A program made the position numbers and the translations under genes. From NCBI GenBank assembly GCA_030549205.1, contig JAUKTV010000001.1, positions 5,242,651-5,306,650 of the forward strand: a DNA stretch of 64,000 bases, given 5' to 3'. Positions 1-10,893 of this stretch are shown one piece after another. Source of the stretch: Apiosordaria backusii (lineage: Eukaryota; Ascomycota; Sordariomycetes; Sordariales; Lasiosphaeriaceae). Under the pieces are notes generated by a model. It was not told the DNA's origin. It searched no databases and saw nothing but the letters and a program-made list of their open reading frames with translations. Each line of letters opens with the position of its first letter. Within the stretch, counting starts at the first letter, position 1.

Positions 1-553
1 CGCACCTGGAAGAGGCCAACCGCACACGCAGTCTTGCGCCACAAGGGCACGCTGGACAGGGGTTGCATCTTGAAGCTGCAGGGAGGTCGCCCAAGAACGT
101 CATCACGCGGAAACAAGAGAGCGTCACAGGCAAATCCCATGTCTGATGCACCGGGCTAGACTTAAGCCATGAGGCCAGCCAGAGAAGATAAAGCAGGGCG
201 GGAGCTGCCACCACTTAGCTGGTCCTTTTTCCCTTGACCTCGTCTCTCCAGTACCAGAGACCAACATCCCGACCCTGTGGTTCGTTGAGTCTGGCGCCAA
301 AAGTGTTTCCAACTTGGGCCTGACAAGCGCGAAGCTGAAACCGACAAAGAGCCTGCCGCGACCAATCCACACACTTACACCTGAGAGGCCAACCCTACAG
401 CCGCCGGAGCCCACAACAAAGCGACGATTGATATATCAACTCTCGGCCTCTGTTCTTTTTCACTTTTGGTGCTCTGTGTGTTTTGTTTCCATTGTTTTAT
501 TTCGTAAACATTCGTTCTATTTTTTTGATCGACACCGATCACTGCAAATCACC
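1..553. other. intergenic, upstream of DUF4112 gene
   Basis: No convincing gene is seen. The open frames here are short, overlap each other and resemble no family I know. The last 130 bases are T-rich and pyrimidine-rich, which fits a fungal promoter and 5' leader for the gene starting at 554. Confidence 0.6.
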
Positions 554-1541
554 ATGAACGTGGCCATCAAAATCCTGGAGAAGAAGGCTCTGAAGAAGCT
601 GGGGAAGGACAAGACAAATACCAACTCAGAGGTATGTCAAGATAACCAAGCATTGGCATAACACTGTGGTTACCTATGGATACTGACATGCTCAACAATA
701 GAACCCCTACCTTGAGAAAGTCCCGGTTTACAAGAACGGCAAGATCGCAAAGTACAAAACCCAAGAGAGACCTATTCCTCAAGGCCTCTCCAAGAATGAC
801 GCCAAGATCCTGAGAAAGGTTCGCCGGAGAGCGTATCGTTGGGATATGGGATTCAGCTGTTGCTGCATTCCTGTTCGTTTCGGCTGGGCCGCCATTATCG
901 GGTTGCTGCCTGTGTAAGTTTATCGCGGTCTTTGCCTAGTTAGAGTTGTTTGCTAACGAATTCATCATAGCATTGGTGACTTTGCCGACTTCCTCATGGC
1001 TCTAGCTCTTATCAAGAAGGCTTCTAAAGTCGATGGCGGTCTACCCAAGCGGCTCTACGGCATGATGTTCACCAACATCATGCTCGATCTTGCAATCGGC
1101 TTCATCCCTCTTATCGGCGATATAGCGGACGTTTTCTACCGAGCCAACACCAAAAACGCCTGGCTCCTCGATGCCTACTTGACGGAGAAGGCAAAGGCAC
1201 TCCAGGCTGGTGTCGTTCAGGATCCGGACACGGGCAGCATTGTTGAGGTGCCGGATGAGCTTGCAGGAGCTGAGGGGGACCGAGATGTCGAAACAGGGAT
1301 TACCAACAGAACGGTCACCACGCCATCACTTGCGACACCAGCAGCCGTAACGCCAGCACGCTCTGCACGACAGGCGGGAGGACCGACAGGGAATATGACA
1401 GCGGCCCCGCAAAGCGCGCCGGTAGCTCCCGTGAGAACTCTTACACCCCCGAGAGCCCCGATCGGGGGAGGTCTTCCGGGTCGTCAAATTACGCCTAAGC
1501 AGGACCCCAGAGACAATCGTGGGCAGGGCGGTCGGAGATAG
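554..1541 (+). CDS. DUF4112 domain membrane-associated protein
   Basis: The model has three exons, 554-631, 702-913 and 971-1541, with GT-AG introns in phases 0 and 2, giving 286 residues. The start ATG follows an ACC context and opens a Lys-rich N-terminus. Residues about 60-155 carry the DUF4112 pattern: an Arg-rich RRRAYRWDM segment, a Cys-rich CCCIPVRFGW segment, then two related hydrophobic hairpins ending in IGDFADFLMAL and IGDIADVFYRANT. The last 120 residues are low-complexity, rich in Ala, Pro, Thr and Gly. DUF4112 proteins are widespread in bacteria and fungi and have no defined biochemical role, so only membrane association is inferred. The upstream exons join without disturbing the domain, which supports the gene model strongly. 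Confidence 0.88.
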
Positions 1542-2591
1542 TGTTGTAGTTGCCCAGGTGACGTCAGGGGCCAAGGGCGCTTGGAGCCGTTGCAAGGAGG
1601 GTAATGCTGAGCGATGTGTTTTTTATATTTCCTTTGTTGGGCTTTTGAGCGAGGAGTTCGGGTAACAGACTGGCCACGGTGCATCAGGATACCAGGAGCA
1701 TATCAAGGGCATTTGAATAATAATGTTAGTTTTCCTCCGTCTGCGAGACAGCGGGACTGTGTATTCTTCGAGCAAAGATCTTGGTGTTCCAAGACCAGGA
1801 GCAGGGCTGGCTAAAAAACCAATTAATAATGAAGCCGCGAGAAAAACGCGATTTGACGCGTCTCCCTGTTTGAATTGGTCAAGGATCCCATCTGATAATC
1901 TTCACAACCCCACCACCAACCAAAGAGGTTCCCCAGCAGCTCACTGGGGAACAGCAGGTAAAAGGTCTTGCGACAGGGAAACCGTAGGACATTGAGTACC
2001 ACACCTGACGGGGCGAACAGCAAAGAACAGATCGGGAACCCGTCGGAGCTGCGAACAGTTGGAAGTGGGAGCTCAGCGGGTTCAATTCCAGGCAGAATGG
2101 GCCCGAGTGTGTCATGGTGGGGTCTCAAGTGAAATCGTTGCAACGTGCATCCGAATAAACTCTGGCAAACGGGCACAAACCGCCCGCTAGAGGAGGCATT
2201 GGATGGCACGGCTGATGATCTGATAAGAGCGAGGAAGGCCGACTGTGAGCAAGGTGCAGGTGGATCGGTTCTCTTGGAACAACCAAACGAGAGGCTGGTG
2301 TTGATGGAGGGCATTACACAAAGTGCCTGGGCCCCCTGGACGAGAGATGACAGTCGCGTCGACGCGTATCCCTGCAATGCAGATTTAGTAAAGTGGGCCG
2401 CGTCCTGAAGTGCAGCATTTAAGGGAATTCGCGACTCCCATCTTTTGCTTGATCACTTCTCTTTGTCTACACTCACAACAACTCTCTCGATCCCGCCACA
2501 GTCGTCACTAAGGAATTGCCTCTGCTATTTCTCTCTGTGGCCTTTGCATCTCTTCCCGTCTTTCAGTTTAAACAACCTCCGAACCATCACA
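1542..2591. other. intergenic, RNR2 promoter region
   Basis: No protein gene is recognised. The region is the promoter side of the ribonucleotide reductase gene and holds two ACGCGT boxes, at 1856 and 2362. The last ~130 bases are pyrimidine-rich, typical of a highly expressed fungal gene leader. Confidence 0.6.
2362..2367. promoter_or_regulatory. ACGCGT box (MCB-like) upstream of RNR2
   Basis: Perfect ACGCGT palindrome 225 bp upstream of the start codon, inside GTCGACGCGTATC; another lies at 1856-1861. ACGCGT is the known binding site of the MBF (Mbp1/Swi6) G1/S factor, and ribonucleotide reductase genes are classic MBF targets. That the box is used here is inference. Confidence 0.5.
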
Positions 2592-3952
2592 ATGGCTGCC
2601 GAGATCACGCCTTCCAAGCAAGTCAGTACCAGTTCCCCCACGCGTCAACCACTTTACGCGTTCACAAACTAATGCGCTTCACTTTGCAGGCTGCTTCCGC
2701 CATTGACGCCTTCAAGATGGAGTCTCCCGTCAAGAAGCTCGACTTTTCCGCCTCCAACAAGGAGAACAAGCCCTTCGATGCCGACCTCGCCACCCTTGAG
2801 GCCGAGATCGATGCCAAATATGAGACCAAGAAGGAGGAGGTCAAGACAGTCGCTCCCCCAGCACCACAACAAGAGCTCCTCGATGAGCCACTTCTCACCG
2901 AGAACCCTCAGCGCTTCGTCTTGTTTCCCATCAAGTACCATGAGGTATGTGACGCGACCTTGACGCGTTCTAAAGTGGATCACGCGTACTAATCAAAATC
3001 CTTACAGGTCTGGCAAATGTACAAGAAGGCCGAGGCTTCCTTCTGGACTGCTGAGGAAATCGATCTCTCCAAAGACCTTCACGATTGGAACAACAAGCTC
3101 ACCGATGATGAGAAGTTCTTCGTCTCCCACATTCTCGCCTTCTTCGCCGCTTCCGATGGTATTGTCAACGAGAACCTTGTTGAGCGCTTCAGCGCTGAAG
3201 TTCAGATCCCCGAGGCCCGCTGCTTCTACGGCTTCCAGATCATGATGGAGAACATCCACTCCGAGACCTACTCTCTGCTCATCGATACCTACATCAAGGA
3301 GCCATCGCAGCGCACTTACCTCTTCAACGCCATCGACACCATTCCCTGCATTCGCAAGAAGGCCGACTGGGCCCTCCGGTGGATCTCTGACAAGGACGCC
3401 TCCTTCGCCCAGCGCCTGGTTGCCTTCGCTGCCGTTGAGGGTATCTTCTTCAGCGGTGCCTTCGCCTCCATCTTTTGGCTCAAGAAGCGTGGTCTCATGC
3501 CCGGTCTCACCTTCTCCAACGAGCTTATTTCTCGTGATGAGGGTCTCCACACCGATTTCGCCTGCCTTCTGTTCTCCCACCTCAACAACAGGCCCAGCAA
3601 GCAGGTCATTGAGGACATCATCCGCGATGCCGTCCAGATTGAGCAGGAGTTCCTCACTGAGGCTCTCCCTTGCGCTCTGCTCGGCATGAACGCCAACCTC
3701 ATGAAGCAATACATTGAGTTCGTCGCTGACCGCCTCCTTGTTGCCCTCGGCAATGAGAAGATCTACCGCTCCACCAACCCCTTCGACTTCATGGAGAATA
3801 TCTCCCTTGGCGGCAAGACCAACTTCTTCGAGAAGCGTGTCGGCGAGTACCAGAAGGCCGGTGTCATGAACAGCACCAAGAAGTCTGACGAGACTGCTGA
3901 GGAGAGCAAGAACGAGAACGGCGGTGACTTCTGCTTTGACGAGGACTTTTAA
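2592..3952 (+). CDS. RNR2: ribonucleoside-diphosphate reductase small subunit (R2)
   Basis: This subunit carries the di-iron/tyrosyl-radical cofactor with which class Ia ribonucleotide reductase makes dNTPs. Exons are 2592-2621, 2690-2944 and 3008-3952, giving 409 residues, the usual fungal length. The first exon encodes only 10 residues. Iron ligands are D114 (TAEEID), E176 and H179 (MENIHSETY), E239 (VEGIFFSG), and E273 and H276 (DEGLH). The radical tyrosine is Y183. The C-terminal FCFDEDF matches the tail that docks on the large subunit. All key residues are present, so the gene is expected to be functional. The first intron starts GTCAGT, a weaker donor, but the joined N-terminus MAAEITPSKQ then AASAI matches fungal R2 proteins as I know them. 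ACGCGT boxes in the promoter and both introns suggest S-phase control. Confidence 0.97.
2640..2661. promoter_or_regulatory. two ACGCGT boxes in RNR2 intron 1
   Basis: ACGCGT occurs at 2640-2645 and 2656-2661, ten bases apart, within the 68-nt first intron (2622-2689). The spacing and the match to the upstream box suggest a regulatory role rather than chance, but this is inference. Confidence 0.4.
2963..2987. promoter_or_regulatory. two ACGCGT boxes in RNR2 intron 2
   Basis: ACGCGT occurs at 2963-2968 and 2982-2987 in the 63-nt second intron (2945-3007). Together with intron 1 and the promoter this makes six copies within about 1.1 kb. Confidence 0.4.
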
Positions 3953-4755
3953 GCGTCTTTTGTCACTTGCTACTGCTGATTTCTCCTGTTCTTTGCTTTT
4001 TAACGACTAATACCCCCTCACGTATTTTCATTTTTTTCTTTTTCTCTTCTCTCAATTTTTCACATAAACTTCTGGTATAGACAGAAGGATAACGTCACAA
4101 GGCGGGCGGGCGGCAAATGGTCTGTTGTATGTTGGATATCAAAGCAGTATCCACCGGAGGTCATGTATAACAAAAAACTTGTGTTATGGGATAGGCAGGC
4201 GTGGCTTTTCACATCATTGAAAGGCGTCCGGAGTTTTCTTTACTGCTGAATGGGAAAAAGAACAAAATGGGTTCTTTTGGAATGATGGATGCCTCATGAG
4301 TATGAGGATGGAATTTAGGAAGGAGGGCAAACACACTTAGGTAGTATAGGATTGTATGAGTAGGATCTCATCTAATGAAGGGATTATACTGCACTTGTCT
4401 GTTCTCTTGCAAATGTGAAATGTGTCGTCTTGATTTCTTTTGTTGATTGGCAGTGAAGTCTAATTCTATCTATCAGGTTGTCCATACTTCATGCCACCAT
4501 TCTCTCTGGGCTCTTATAATGAGTTAGTTGTGCCTAAGATCTGCATCAACAGGTACCGCTAATATGATGCTGCCAGACGCAAAACCCCTCTCCCATGTAT
4601 GACACTCGCCAGAACCTTGGGGTACTCTTTCGCATTATGCATGATATATTCTCAACCCCGAGTCGCCAGCCTTTCGCCAGCCACAAATCCCTCTCCATTT
4701 CCATATCATAACACCCCAAACCCCTCATTCATCATCCTCATTTCCCCCCCCCCCT
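3953..4755. other. intergenic between convergent RNR2 and SRP9
   Basis: This holds the 3' ends of two converging genes. After the RNR2 stop there is a T-rich stretch likely to hold its polyadenylation region. A run of C residues sits just beyond the SRP9 stop. I see no further gene. Confidence 0.6.
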
Positions 4756-5303
4756 CTACCTCTTCCCCTTCTTCTTCTTCCCCTTCCCCCCACCCCCCGC
4801 TTGCTGTGACACAGGCGGCGCACTGGCCGTCGTAGGTGTCGCAACACCACCAATCTCCCCGGCACCCGCTCCTTCACCCATCTCCACATCCTGTCCCCCC
4901 TCCTCCTTCTTGAGTTGTTGTTGCTGTTGTTCGCCAGCTATATTCCCCGCCGCCCTCCCCGCAAGATTCCCCAACATCTGCACCAACCTCCCCACCTCCT
5001 GCGCCTTGCTCGTCTTGTACTTCAAGCTCGCTCCCGATTTTGGATCAAAGGTGGTAATGACCAAGTGTCCCCTCACGCCCTTTTTCGCGTCTTCCGCGGC
5101 CTGCTCGGGGGTGGCGTTCTTGGGGGTTCGCCGGGCGGGGGAGAGGTGGTATTTGGTTGTTATTCTTGTCTATCACACCCACTCACAGTCAATACACATA
5201 TGAAGGGGAAGGGGAAAGGGGAAACACGTACGCTAGATGGCCGAGCGGCGAGGAGGAGCGAGGAGTGATGGAGCCAGTCTTCGGATTTTTCGTAAAAGGG
5301 CAT
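4756..5303 (-). CDS. SRP9: signal recognition particle subunit SRP9
   Basis: SRP9 with SRP14 binds the Alu domain of SRP RNA and pauses translation during co-translational targeting to the ER. Two exons, 5303-5232 and 5169-4756 on the minus strand, give 161 residues. The 62-nt GTACGT...ATAG intron joins ...LLLAARPSS to TRITTKY... in phase 0. Residues 1-24 (MPFYEKSEDWLHHSSLLLAA) and the core RGHLVITTFDPKSGASLKYKT match the SRP9 alpha-beta fold and its basic RNA-binding face. The last 60 residues are low-complexity: a Gln run, an acidic stretch and a Lys-rich end. Such tails are common in filamentous fungi. The gene converges on RNR2. Confidence 0.93.
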
Positions 5304-5827
5304 CTTGGGCGGTTTGGGCTGGACTCAAGTCGGCATGGGGTGGTTGAATATCAGTTACGGAGAGAGATTACTGCGCGAAAAAACGGAACAATAGCGCGCG
5401 AATGGGCTTCTTGTTGGTGTGAAAGTGATTAGTGAAAGTCGCAAGCTTTCGAGGTTTGGGTGTCATCGGTAAATGCCCACACACCTCAGCGGCAGCACAA
5501 CAGGCAGTTTCTGGTGGGGCCAAGCAAGCTGGCTGGGCTAAAATGCGGGGCGGTTGGAGAGCTTCCCCTAACCCCTGACAGCATCATATCTCACAGACCT
5601 GAAATGGCATCCCATAATGTAAAGGTAATCCTCCTCTCCAATCTGGAATAAATCTACAAAATAACCACACTTTTGTCTACAGCGCCTTTGCTATCCTATC
5701 CTTATGCGCCCAAACCGCCTGCCAATCATCCCATGGGTATCATAACTACTAATTACAAACTGAAAATGTTACAACCTTAATCGTCCATCAAGAAGAATTC
5801 TTCATACGACCTCGCTCCCCAAACTTC
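5304..5827. other. intergenic, SRP9 promoter and 3' end of SWD2
   Basis: No gene is seen. This stretch contains the upstream region of SRP9 and the region downstream of the SWD2 stop, both on the minus strand. Confidence 0.6.
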
Positions 5828-6996
5828 CTACGCATGGGGATCGGGAAGCCAGAACAGCAGTTCCTGGTCCGCCGTGGCGATCATATTATACCGCGGGTTA
5901 TACGCCACCACGGCCGCCTCCCTCTTCTCCTCTAAAACATGCGCAGGCTCCAGTACTTGTTTCGAGTCTGGGGTCATGAGCGTGTCCCATACAAGCAAAT
6001 CCGACTTTCCACCGCTCAGGACATAGCGGCCATCAGGTGAGAAGCAACACTCCCCGCTGCTTTCCACATGCCCGCCGTCGTTCTCGCCCGCCGCAAGCCG
6101 TCTAGTGCCGCCGTTGGGCTTCTTGAGGAATGCCTTCAGGTTTCCGTCAAAGGAATCGAGCAGGAAATGTCCGTTGCCTCGGGACCCAAGAAGGATGTGC
6201 TTACCATCGTTGGAGAACTCGAGCTTTGTCCACCCCCTAAACGCCATTTCAGGATCGCCGGGGCCTCTAGATTTGACGATGTCGAATGTGGCAAAGGGTG
6301 CTTTTTGATAGTTGCGGTAGTCGTAAAGGAGGATGCTTCCGCTGCTAGGGCAAGCAACCGCGAACACTTGGCCCGATGGGTCCCATGCAGACAGGAAGGG
6401 AGTATTGAGATACAGCGTGCCGGTCCAATTCTTAGTTTGGGTGTTCCATAACCTCACGGTGTTGTCGAGACTGCAAGAGATGAAGTTGTCGGTGCCGGGG
6501 TGCATGGCGAGACACGTCACGGCGCCCTCGTGGCCGTCGAAGTAGCGGATGAAGGAGCTATCGTGGGTTGCGAGGTATCTGATCGCATCTGTCTCCCTTG
6601 TTAGAAAGCCATTGGGTCCTCATTTTGCGACTATTCCCTACCATTTTCCCGAGTGCTGGCGTAAATGACGCTCGAGCTTGTATGGGTAAACTTGGCCAGC
6701 TTGACACCATACTTTTTGCTGATGAGCATCTTGTCATGCCGACCCTCTTTGACATTGTAGATCTGAATCGTCCTATCGCTTTCAGAGGTCATGCAAAGCT
6801 CGCCCGGGTCGTCGAAATCGATCGATAGAATGTATGGGTTGGACTTGCTGTCCTCAATGTCTTCGCGATTGAACAGCTTTGTTGGTCTGAAGTTTGCGAT
6901 CACCTCGGTCACGGGCGCAGTAGGAGGGCCATTAGCACCGCCTAGATTCCTCAGCGCAGGCGACGCGTCGTCGAGATCCATGGGTACCGGCGCCAT
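5828..6996 (-). CDS. SWD2: Swd2/WDR82-type WD40 protein (COMPASS and CPF)
   Basis: Exons 6996-6642 and 6588-5828 on the minus strand give 371 residues. The 53-nt intron joins STREN to DAIRYLATHDSSFIRYF in phase 1. Seven-bladed WD40 repeats are visible, for example SIDFDDPGELCMTSESD, TCLAMHPGTDNFISCS.DNTVRLW and CCFSPDGRYVLSGGKSD.LLVWD. The order of blades and the IRYF.GH segment after blade 2 are those of Swd2/WDR82. This protein is known to serve both the Set1/COMPASS H3K4 methyltransferase and the cleavage/polyadenylation complex in yeast. The acidic, Pro-rich first 30 residues are variable in the family. The product should act in the nucleus. The identification rests on overall pattern and length; another single-domain WD40 protein is the main alternative. 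Confidence 0.88.
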
Positions 6997-7218
6997 CGTG
7001 AGATATCTTCGTATACAACAGCACCTCGAAGAGCTTGGCTATGCAAGTTGACGTCTTGGCGGCTGAGTTCAACGGTTTTTTCAGAGAAGCAAGGGAATCT
7101 CCAAACACTGACGACAGCGAGCAGTGCGACAAATGGGCCCCACCAACATGTTTCTGCCGGGCGGTCAAAATGAAGGCGGTGAGCAGCGGCTGGCAGCGGG
7201 CTTGTTCAGCTGCATCCC

Positions 7219-7228
7219 ATTGGCCAAT
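7219..7228. promoter_or_regulatory. palindromic double CCAAT box
   Basis: The sequence ATTGGCCAAT gives a CCAAT on each strand, 223 bp upstream of the SWD2 start codon. CCAAT is the known target of the HAP/CBC complex. Use of this site is inference. Confidence 0.4.
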
Positions 7229-7251
7229 CAAAAAGGCCGGCCGCCTACTAC

Positions 7252-7262
7252 AACCCTAACCC
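7252..7262. promoter_or_regulatory. telobox-like AACCCTAACCC
   Basis: Nearly two telomere-repeat units sit 256 bp upstream of SWD2. Short interstitial telomere motifs are known in fungal promoters as sites for Myb-type telomere-repeat factors. Function here is inference. Confidence 0.35.
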
Positions 7263-8035
7263 GGAATACAACCCTGATGTCCATCCCCATCCCCACACCT
7301 CAAGCGGCCCAGAGATCCACCTGTCAAAGGCCAGGGTTCCTGGGGCGCTCGCCCAACCGCCCAACCGCGCCCCCCGAAAGCCGGAGCTTCGAGTCTGGGA
7401 CCCTGCATCGCAAACCTAAAGACAGACAGCCAGCAGTTGCGCCATCTCAACCCGACCCCAAATCCCGCGAAATCCCTTCCAGTTGGGCTCCGACTCCGCA
7501 GTTTTCGCATCTCGCCGTGGTCAAGCCCGGTATTCTTGGGAGTCGGTGCGCTGTCAGGGTACGTACAGCTGTACCTTCCCAGCTTGAAACCCCAACTAGT
7601 ATTGCGTGACACAGTGACACGCAGTTCCAGTTATACCAGATCGAGTCAGCGCGGTGTGTGAGAGCCCGACGATGGTCCGGGTATAAGCGGTTTCTCTCTC
7701 TAGTGTCAGCGTTTCACCCGCTCTTTTTTTATACTTTAGTATCATTTATTTTATTTACTCTTCCCAACCTCTAAAGTCTACCTACCCGTTTGTACCTATC
7801 GTGAAGTTGAGGTGCTGTCCCCCGGGGACCTCGTCCCTCGTTTAAGCCCGCGTCCCCCTACGGAAACGCAGCACCGAGTATTGGAGCTCCGACAACCGGC
7901 ACCGATCCGGCATTGGTCTTCCAAGTTCGCTGGCCGCTTCAAGCCGCGATTATTATAACAACGAACCCAATCCCCGCCAACTTGTTGTCAGACACTCCAT
8001 AGAGCTCTGCGCAAAAGGACAAGCTATAATACACA

Positions 8036-9107
8036 ATGTCGACAACGGTTGGGTAAGTTCTGCTTGCCTTTCCAAGTATCGCGCATAGGTACAAAATCTA
8101 ACATGCCTCTTCCCCCCATAAAGCGCCTTCATAGCAGGCGGAATCGCCGCCTGCGGAGCCGTGACAGCCACCCACCCCTTCGAAACGGTCAAGATCCGCA
8201 TGCAGCTCCAAGGCGAGCTCCAGCTCAAAGGCCACCAACCCCATCACTACCGCGGGCCCCTCCACGGCGTGTCTGTTATTGTCCGAAACGAAGGCGTGCG
8301 GGGCATCTACCGCGGCCTCGGCTGCGCCTACATCTACCAGGTGCTGCTCAATGGCTGCCGATTGGGGTTTTACGAACCTATGCGCGCGGGGTTGGCGACT
8401 CTCATCCTCAACGATGCGGCCAAGCAAAATTTGGGTATCAACATGTTCTGCGGCGCGGCGTCGGGCATTATGGGTGCCGCGGCGGGGAGTCCGTTCTTCT
8501 TGGCCAAGACGAGATTGCAAAGCTTCTCGCCTTTCCTGCCGGTGGGGACGCAGCATCAGTACAAGAATGCGTGGGACGGGCTGAGCCAGATCTTCAGGGC
8601 GGAGGGTGTGAGGGGGTTGTATAGGGGTGTCGGGGCGGCGATGATCAGGACGGGCTTTGGGAGCTCGGTGCAGTTGCCAACGTACTTCTTCGCGAAGAGG
8701 AGGTTACAAAGGCATCTGGGGATGGAGGAGGGAGCGCCACTGCACTTGGCGAGCAGCACGGCCAGTGGGTTTGTGGTGTGCGTTGTTATGCATCCTCCTG
8801 GTATGTTCTCCTCCTATGACAAATCTTTGATGGGCAAACCTAACACCGACATGAAACAGACACAATCATGTCCCGCCTCTACAACCAAAACGGCAACCTC
8901 TACAAGGGCGTCTTTGACTGCCTGGCCAAGACGATCAAGACAGAAGGCTTCTTCGCCATTTACAAGGGTGTTCTCCCACATCTGGCCAGAATCCTGCCAC
9001 ACACCATCCTGACGCTCAGTTTGGCTGAGCAGACCAACAAGCTGATGAGGAAGCTCGAGGATAGAATCCTGTCACCGGCAGAGACACAATCGATGAAGAC
9101 CGCATGA
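8036..9107 (+). CDS. OAC1: mitochondrial carrier, Oac1-type (oxaloacetate/sulfate)
   Basis: Exons 8036-8052, 8124-8800 and 8860-9107 give 313 residues, normal for the SLC25 family. Three repeats of about 100 residues each carry a carrier signature: PFETVKIRMQLQGE in repeat 1, SPFFLAKTRLQSFSP in repeat 2, and PPDTIMSRLYNQNGNLYKG in repeat 3. The RMQLQGE segment, the YIYQVLLNGCRLGFYEP segment and RLYNQ.GNLYKG fit the Oac1/SLC25A34-35 branch better than other carriers. That branch exchanges oxaloacetate, sulfate or related acids across the inner mitochondrial membrane. The substrate is inferred from family resemblance. The first exon encodes only MSTTVG, and the start was chosen because it splices directly into the first transmembrane helix. 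Confidence 0.9.
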
Positions 9108-9583
9108 TCCGATATGGTCTCGTTCTGTTTTTTTTTTTTTGCTTTTTCCGCATTAGATCCGGCGTTTTGTTTTTATTCGGTTGGTGTCTTCTTGCTTGTT
9201 TGGCGGGCGAGCTTCTTGTTTGGTTGTTGGTTTGGGGCGGTTTTGAAAAGAAAAGAGGGATCTGGCTGGGCTGGAGAATTTGTGTCTTTTTGATTTGTCC
9301 TTCTGACCTTTCAAGTCAGGGATGGAATGAAGGGCCTTTGTATATGTCCGTCAAAAAAGAGATTTTTGACGAGTTAATCATGGAGTGTGATACCATTGTG
9401 GGTGGGTGAGTGGGTGGCTGGTTGATTAGGTGGTCGGATGCTCTCTATACAGCGCGGTTGTGTACATAAGGTATAGACAAAAGGGGGGCAAAAATGAGAG
9501 GAGATCGTGTCAACCAACGATCTCATATATACTGATGCTTGAGTTTTTCCAATGTCTTTGTGTATTCAGTGACTGAGTAATGA
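9108..9583. other. intergenic between convergent OAC1 and NCS2
   Basis: This is 3' flanking DNA of two converging genes. It starts with a long T run after the OAC1 stop and contains a TG-rich stretch. No gene is seen. Confidence 0.6.
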
Positions 9584-10893
9584 CTACCCCAACGCACTCC
9601 TCTGACACCCATAACACAACCCCCTCCTCCCCTCCCTCCTCTTCCTCTCCTCCTCCGTTTCAGTCTCGCCCTCTTTTTTTGTTCCTAAGTCCGCCTCCCC
9701 CAACTCCCCCCTCCACCTCTCATCCCCCTCCCCATCCATCGGCATCCCACAAAGCCCACAACAACACCCCTTTTCCTGCCCCTCCTGTCCCTGATCCCGA
9801 TCCTGATCCTGATCAAATATCCTCACCAACCTCGCGCTCGTCCTCGCCACATTGGCCACCACGCTCGGGTAGTTTTTCTCCACATCGGCGAAATACCTTG
9901 CCATGACCTCTTCAATGCTCAAATCCTTGTGATTGAGCACTTGCTGTCCTTCTGTCTTCTCGGGTGGTATCAACCCCTCCAACGGCGGGCTGGTCAACTT
10001 TGCAAACTCTATCAGCTCTTTGCGGAGGATATCCCTCAGCGGGTGGAAAACCAATACTTGTTGGCTGCCGTGGTGGGAGGTAACTTGGAACAACCCGTCG
10101 TTGATTGTCCAAGGCAGGGAAAACCCGCGCCCTTTGGCGGTTTGGGAGAGGGTGAGCTCTGCTATGGCTGTTGTGGAGTGGCCTAATAACAAAGCTTGGC
10201 TGTTGGTTGCGAGGGTGAGGGAGAGGAGGAGGTGGCGGGTGAGGAGGGAAATGATGTCGGATTGGGAGGCTTGGGTTTTTGGGAGGGAGTGGAAGAACTC
10301 CTCAAGGGAGGATGGGGGGTAGCTGGGGAGGGAGAGGGACGCGCAAAGTGAGGGCCAGTTTATTGAGGGGAGGGAGAGGGATTTTGAGAGGGGATGGGAG
10401 AGAAAGGTAAAGGCGGGGTAGCGGGTTTGGTAGGGGGTTAGGAAGGAGGAGGCGGTTGAGGGGGTGGTGATGGTGTCGTTGTAGATGTGGACTACTGTTA
10501 GCTCGAAGGGGGGTGAGCGACCCTTTGAGAGTTGGAACTGGCAGTTTTCGTGGAGGAGCTGGAGGAGGCAGGTGGATGATACCCCAAGGGAGAGGCCGAG
10601 GAGGTACCGTCTTGTGCCGATTGTGGGGGGGCCGGAGCCGGAGGGGTTGGGGAGGATGGGGGGTTTGGTCTCTTTGCCTAGGATGCCGAGCTGCTTGACG
10701 GATTTGGTGTTGATGAATTTTGTGAAGCAGGCTCTGGGATGGGGGTTAGTATCATTCTTGAACAAAGGGTAACAAGGAAAGGGGACGAAGTTTACCTGCA
10801 TACTGCATGAGTTCTTTGGTCAAGTGTTGCCTCTTGAGCACGGCATTTTGTGCAGAGCTGTGTCGATGACCCCGCTGCTGTGTTCAACGTCAT
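9584..10893 (-). CDS. NCS2: cytoplasmic tRNA 2-thiolation protein 2 (Ncs2/Ctu2)
   Basis: Ncs2 with Ncs6 forms the enzyme that adds sulfur to the wobble uridine of tRNA-Lys, -Glu and -Gln. Exons 10893-10796 and 10733-9584 on the minus strand give 415 residues. The first exon supplies the N-terminal zinc motif: LCTKCRAQ at its start, then HAVCRACFTKFI spanning the phase-2, 62-nt intron. Next come the PP-loop-like RRYLLGLSLGVSSTCLLQLL and the central LLLGHSTTAIAELTL. At the C-terminus are two more Cys pairs, CCCGLCGMP and LCYGCQR, as in the family. The ATP-loop Ser/Gly residues are partly changed, which is normal for Ncs2, the less active partner. Without the first exon the protein would lack half its first zinc site. 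Confidence 0.92.

Larger units (their letters stand above)
6997..8035. other. divergent promoter region SWD2 / OAC1
   Basis: About 1 kb between two divergent genes. Open frames here (for example 7124-7609) overlap on both strands and show no family resemblance, so I do not call them. A palindromic double CCAAT box and a telomere-like motif lie about 220-270 bp from the SWD2 start. Confidence 0.6.

Noticed and set aside
2074..2096. GGTTCAATTCC, resembling a tRNA B box
   Set aside because: The flanking bases do not pair as a T stem and no A box or acceptor stem is present.
3002..3709. 235-codon open frame antisense to RNR2
   Set aside because: It is a shadow of the strongly codon-biased RNR2 exon and has no family features.
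5228..5262. tRNA-like TGGCCGAGCGGC (D-arm of tRNA-Ser/Leu)
   Set aside because: It lies inside SRP9 exon 1, no acceptor stem or T-arm can be formed around it, and the protein reading is convincing.
7124..7661. Open frames of 60-160 codons in the SWD2/OAC1 promoter
   Set aside because: Overlap on both strands, low-complexity Pro/Arg/Ser content and no family resemblance.
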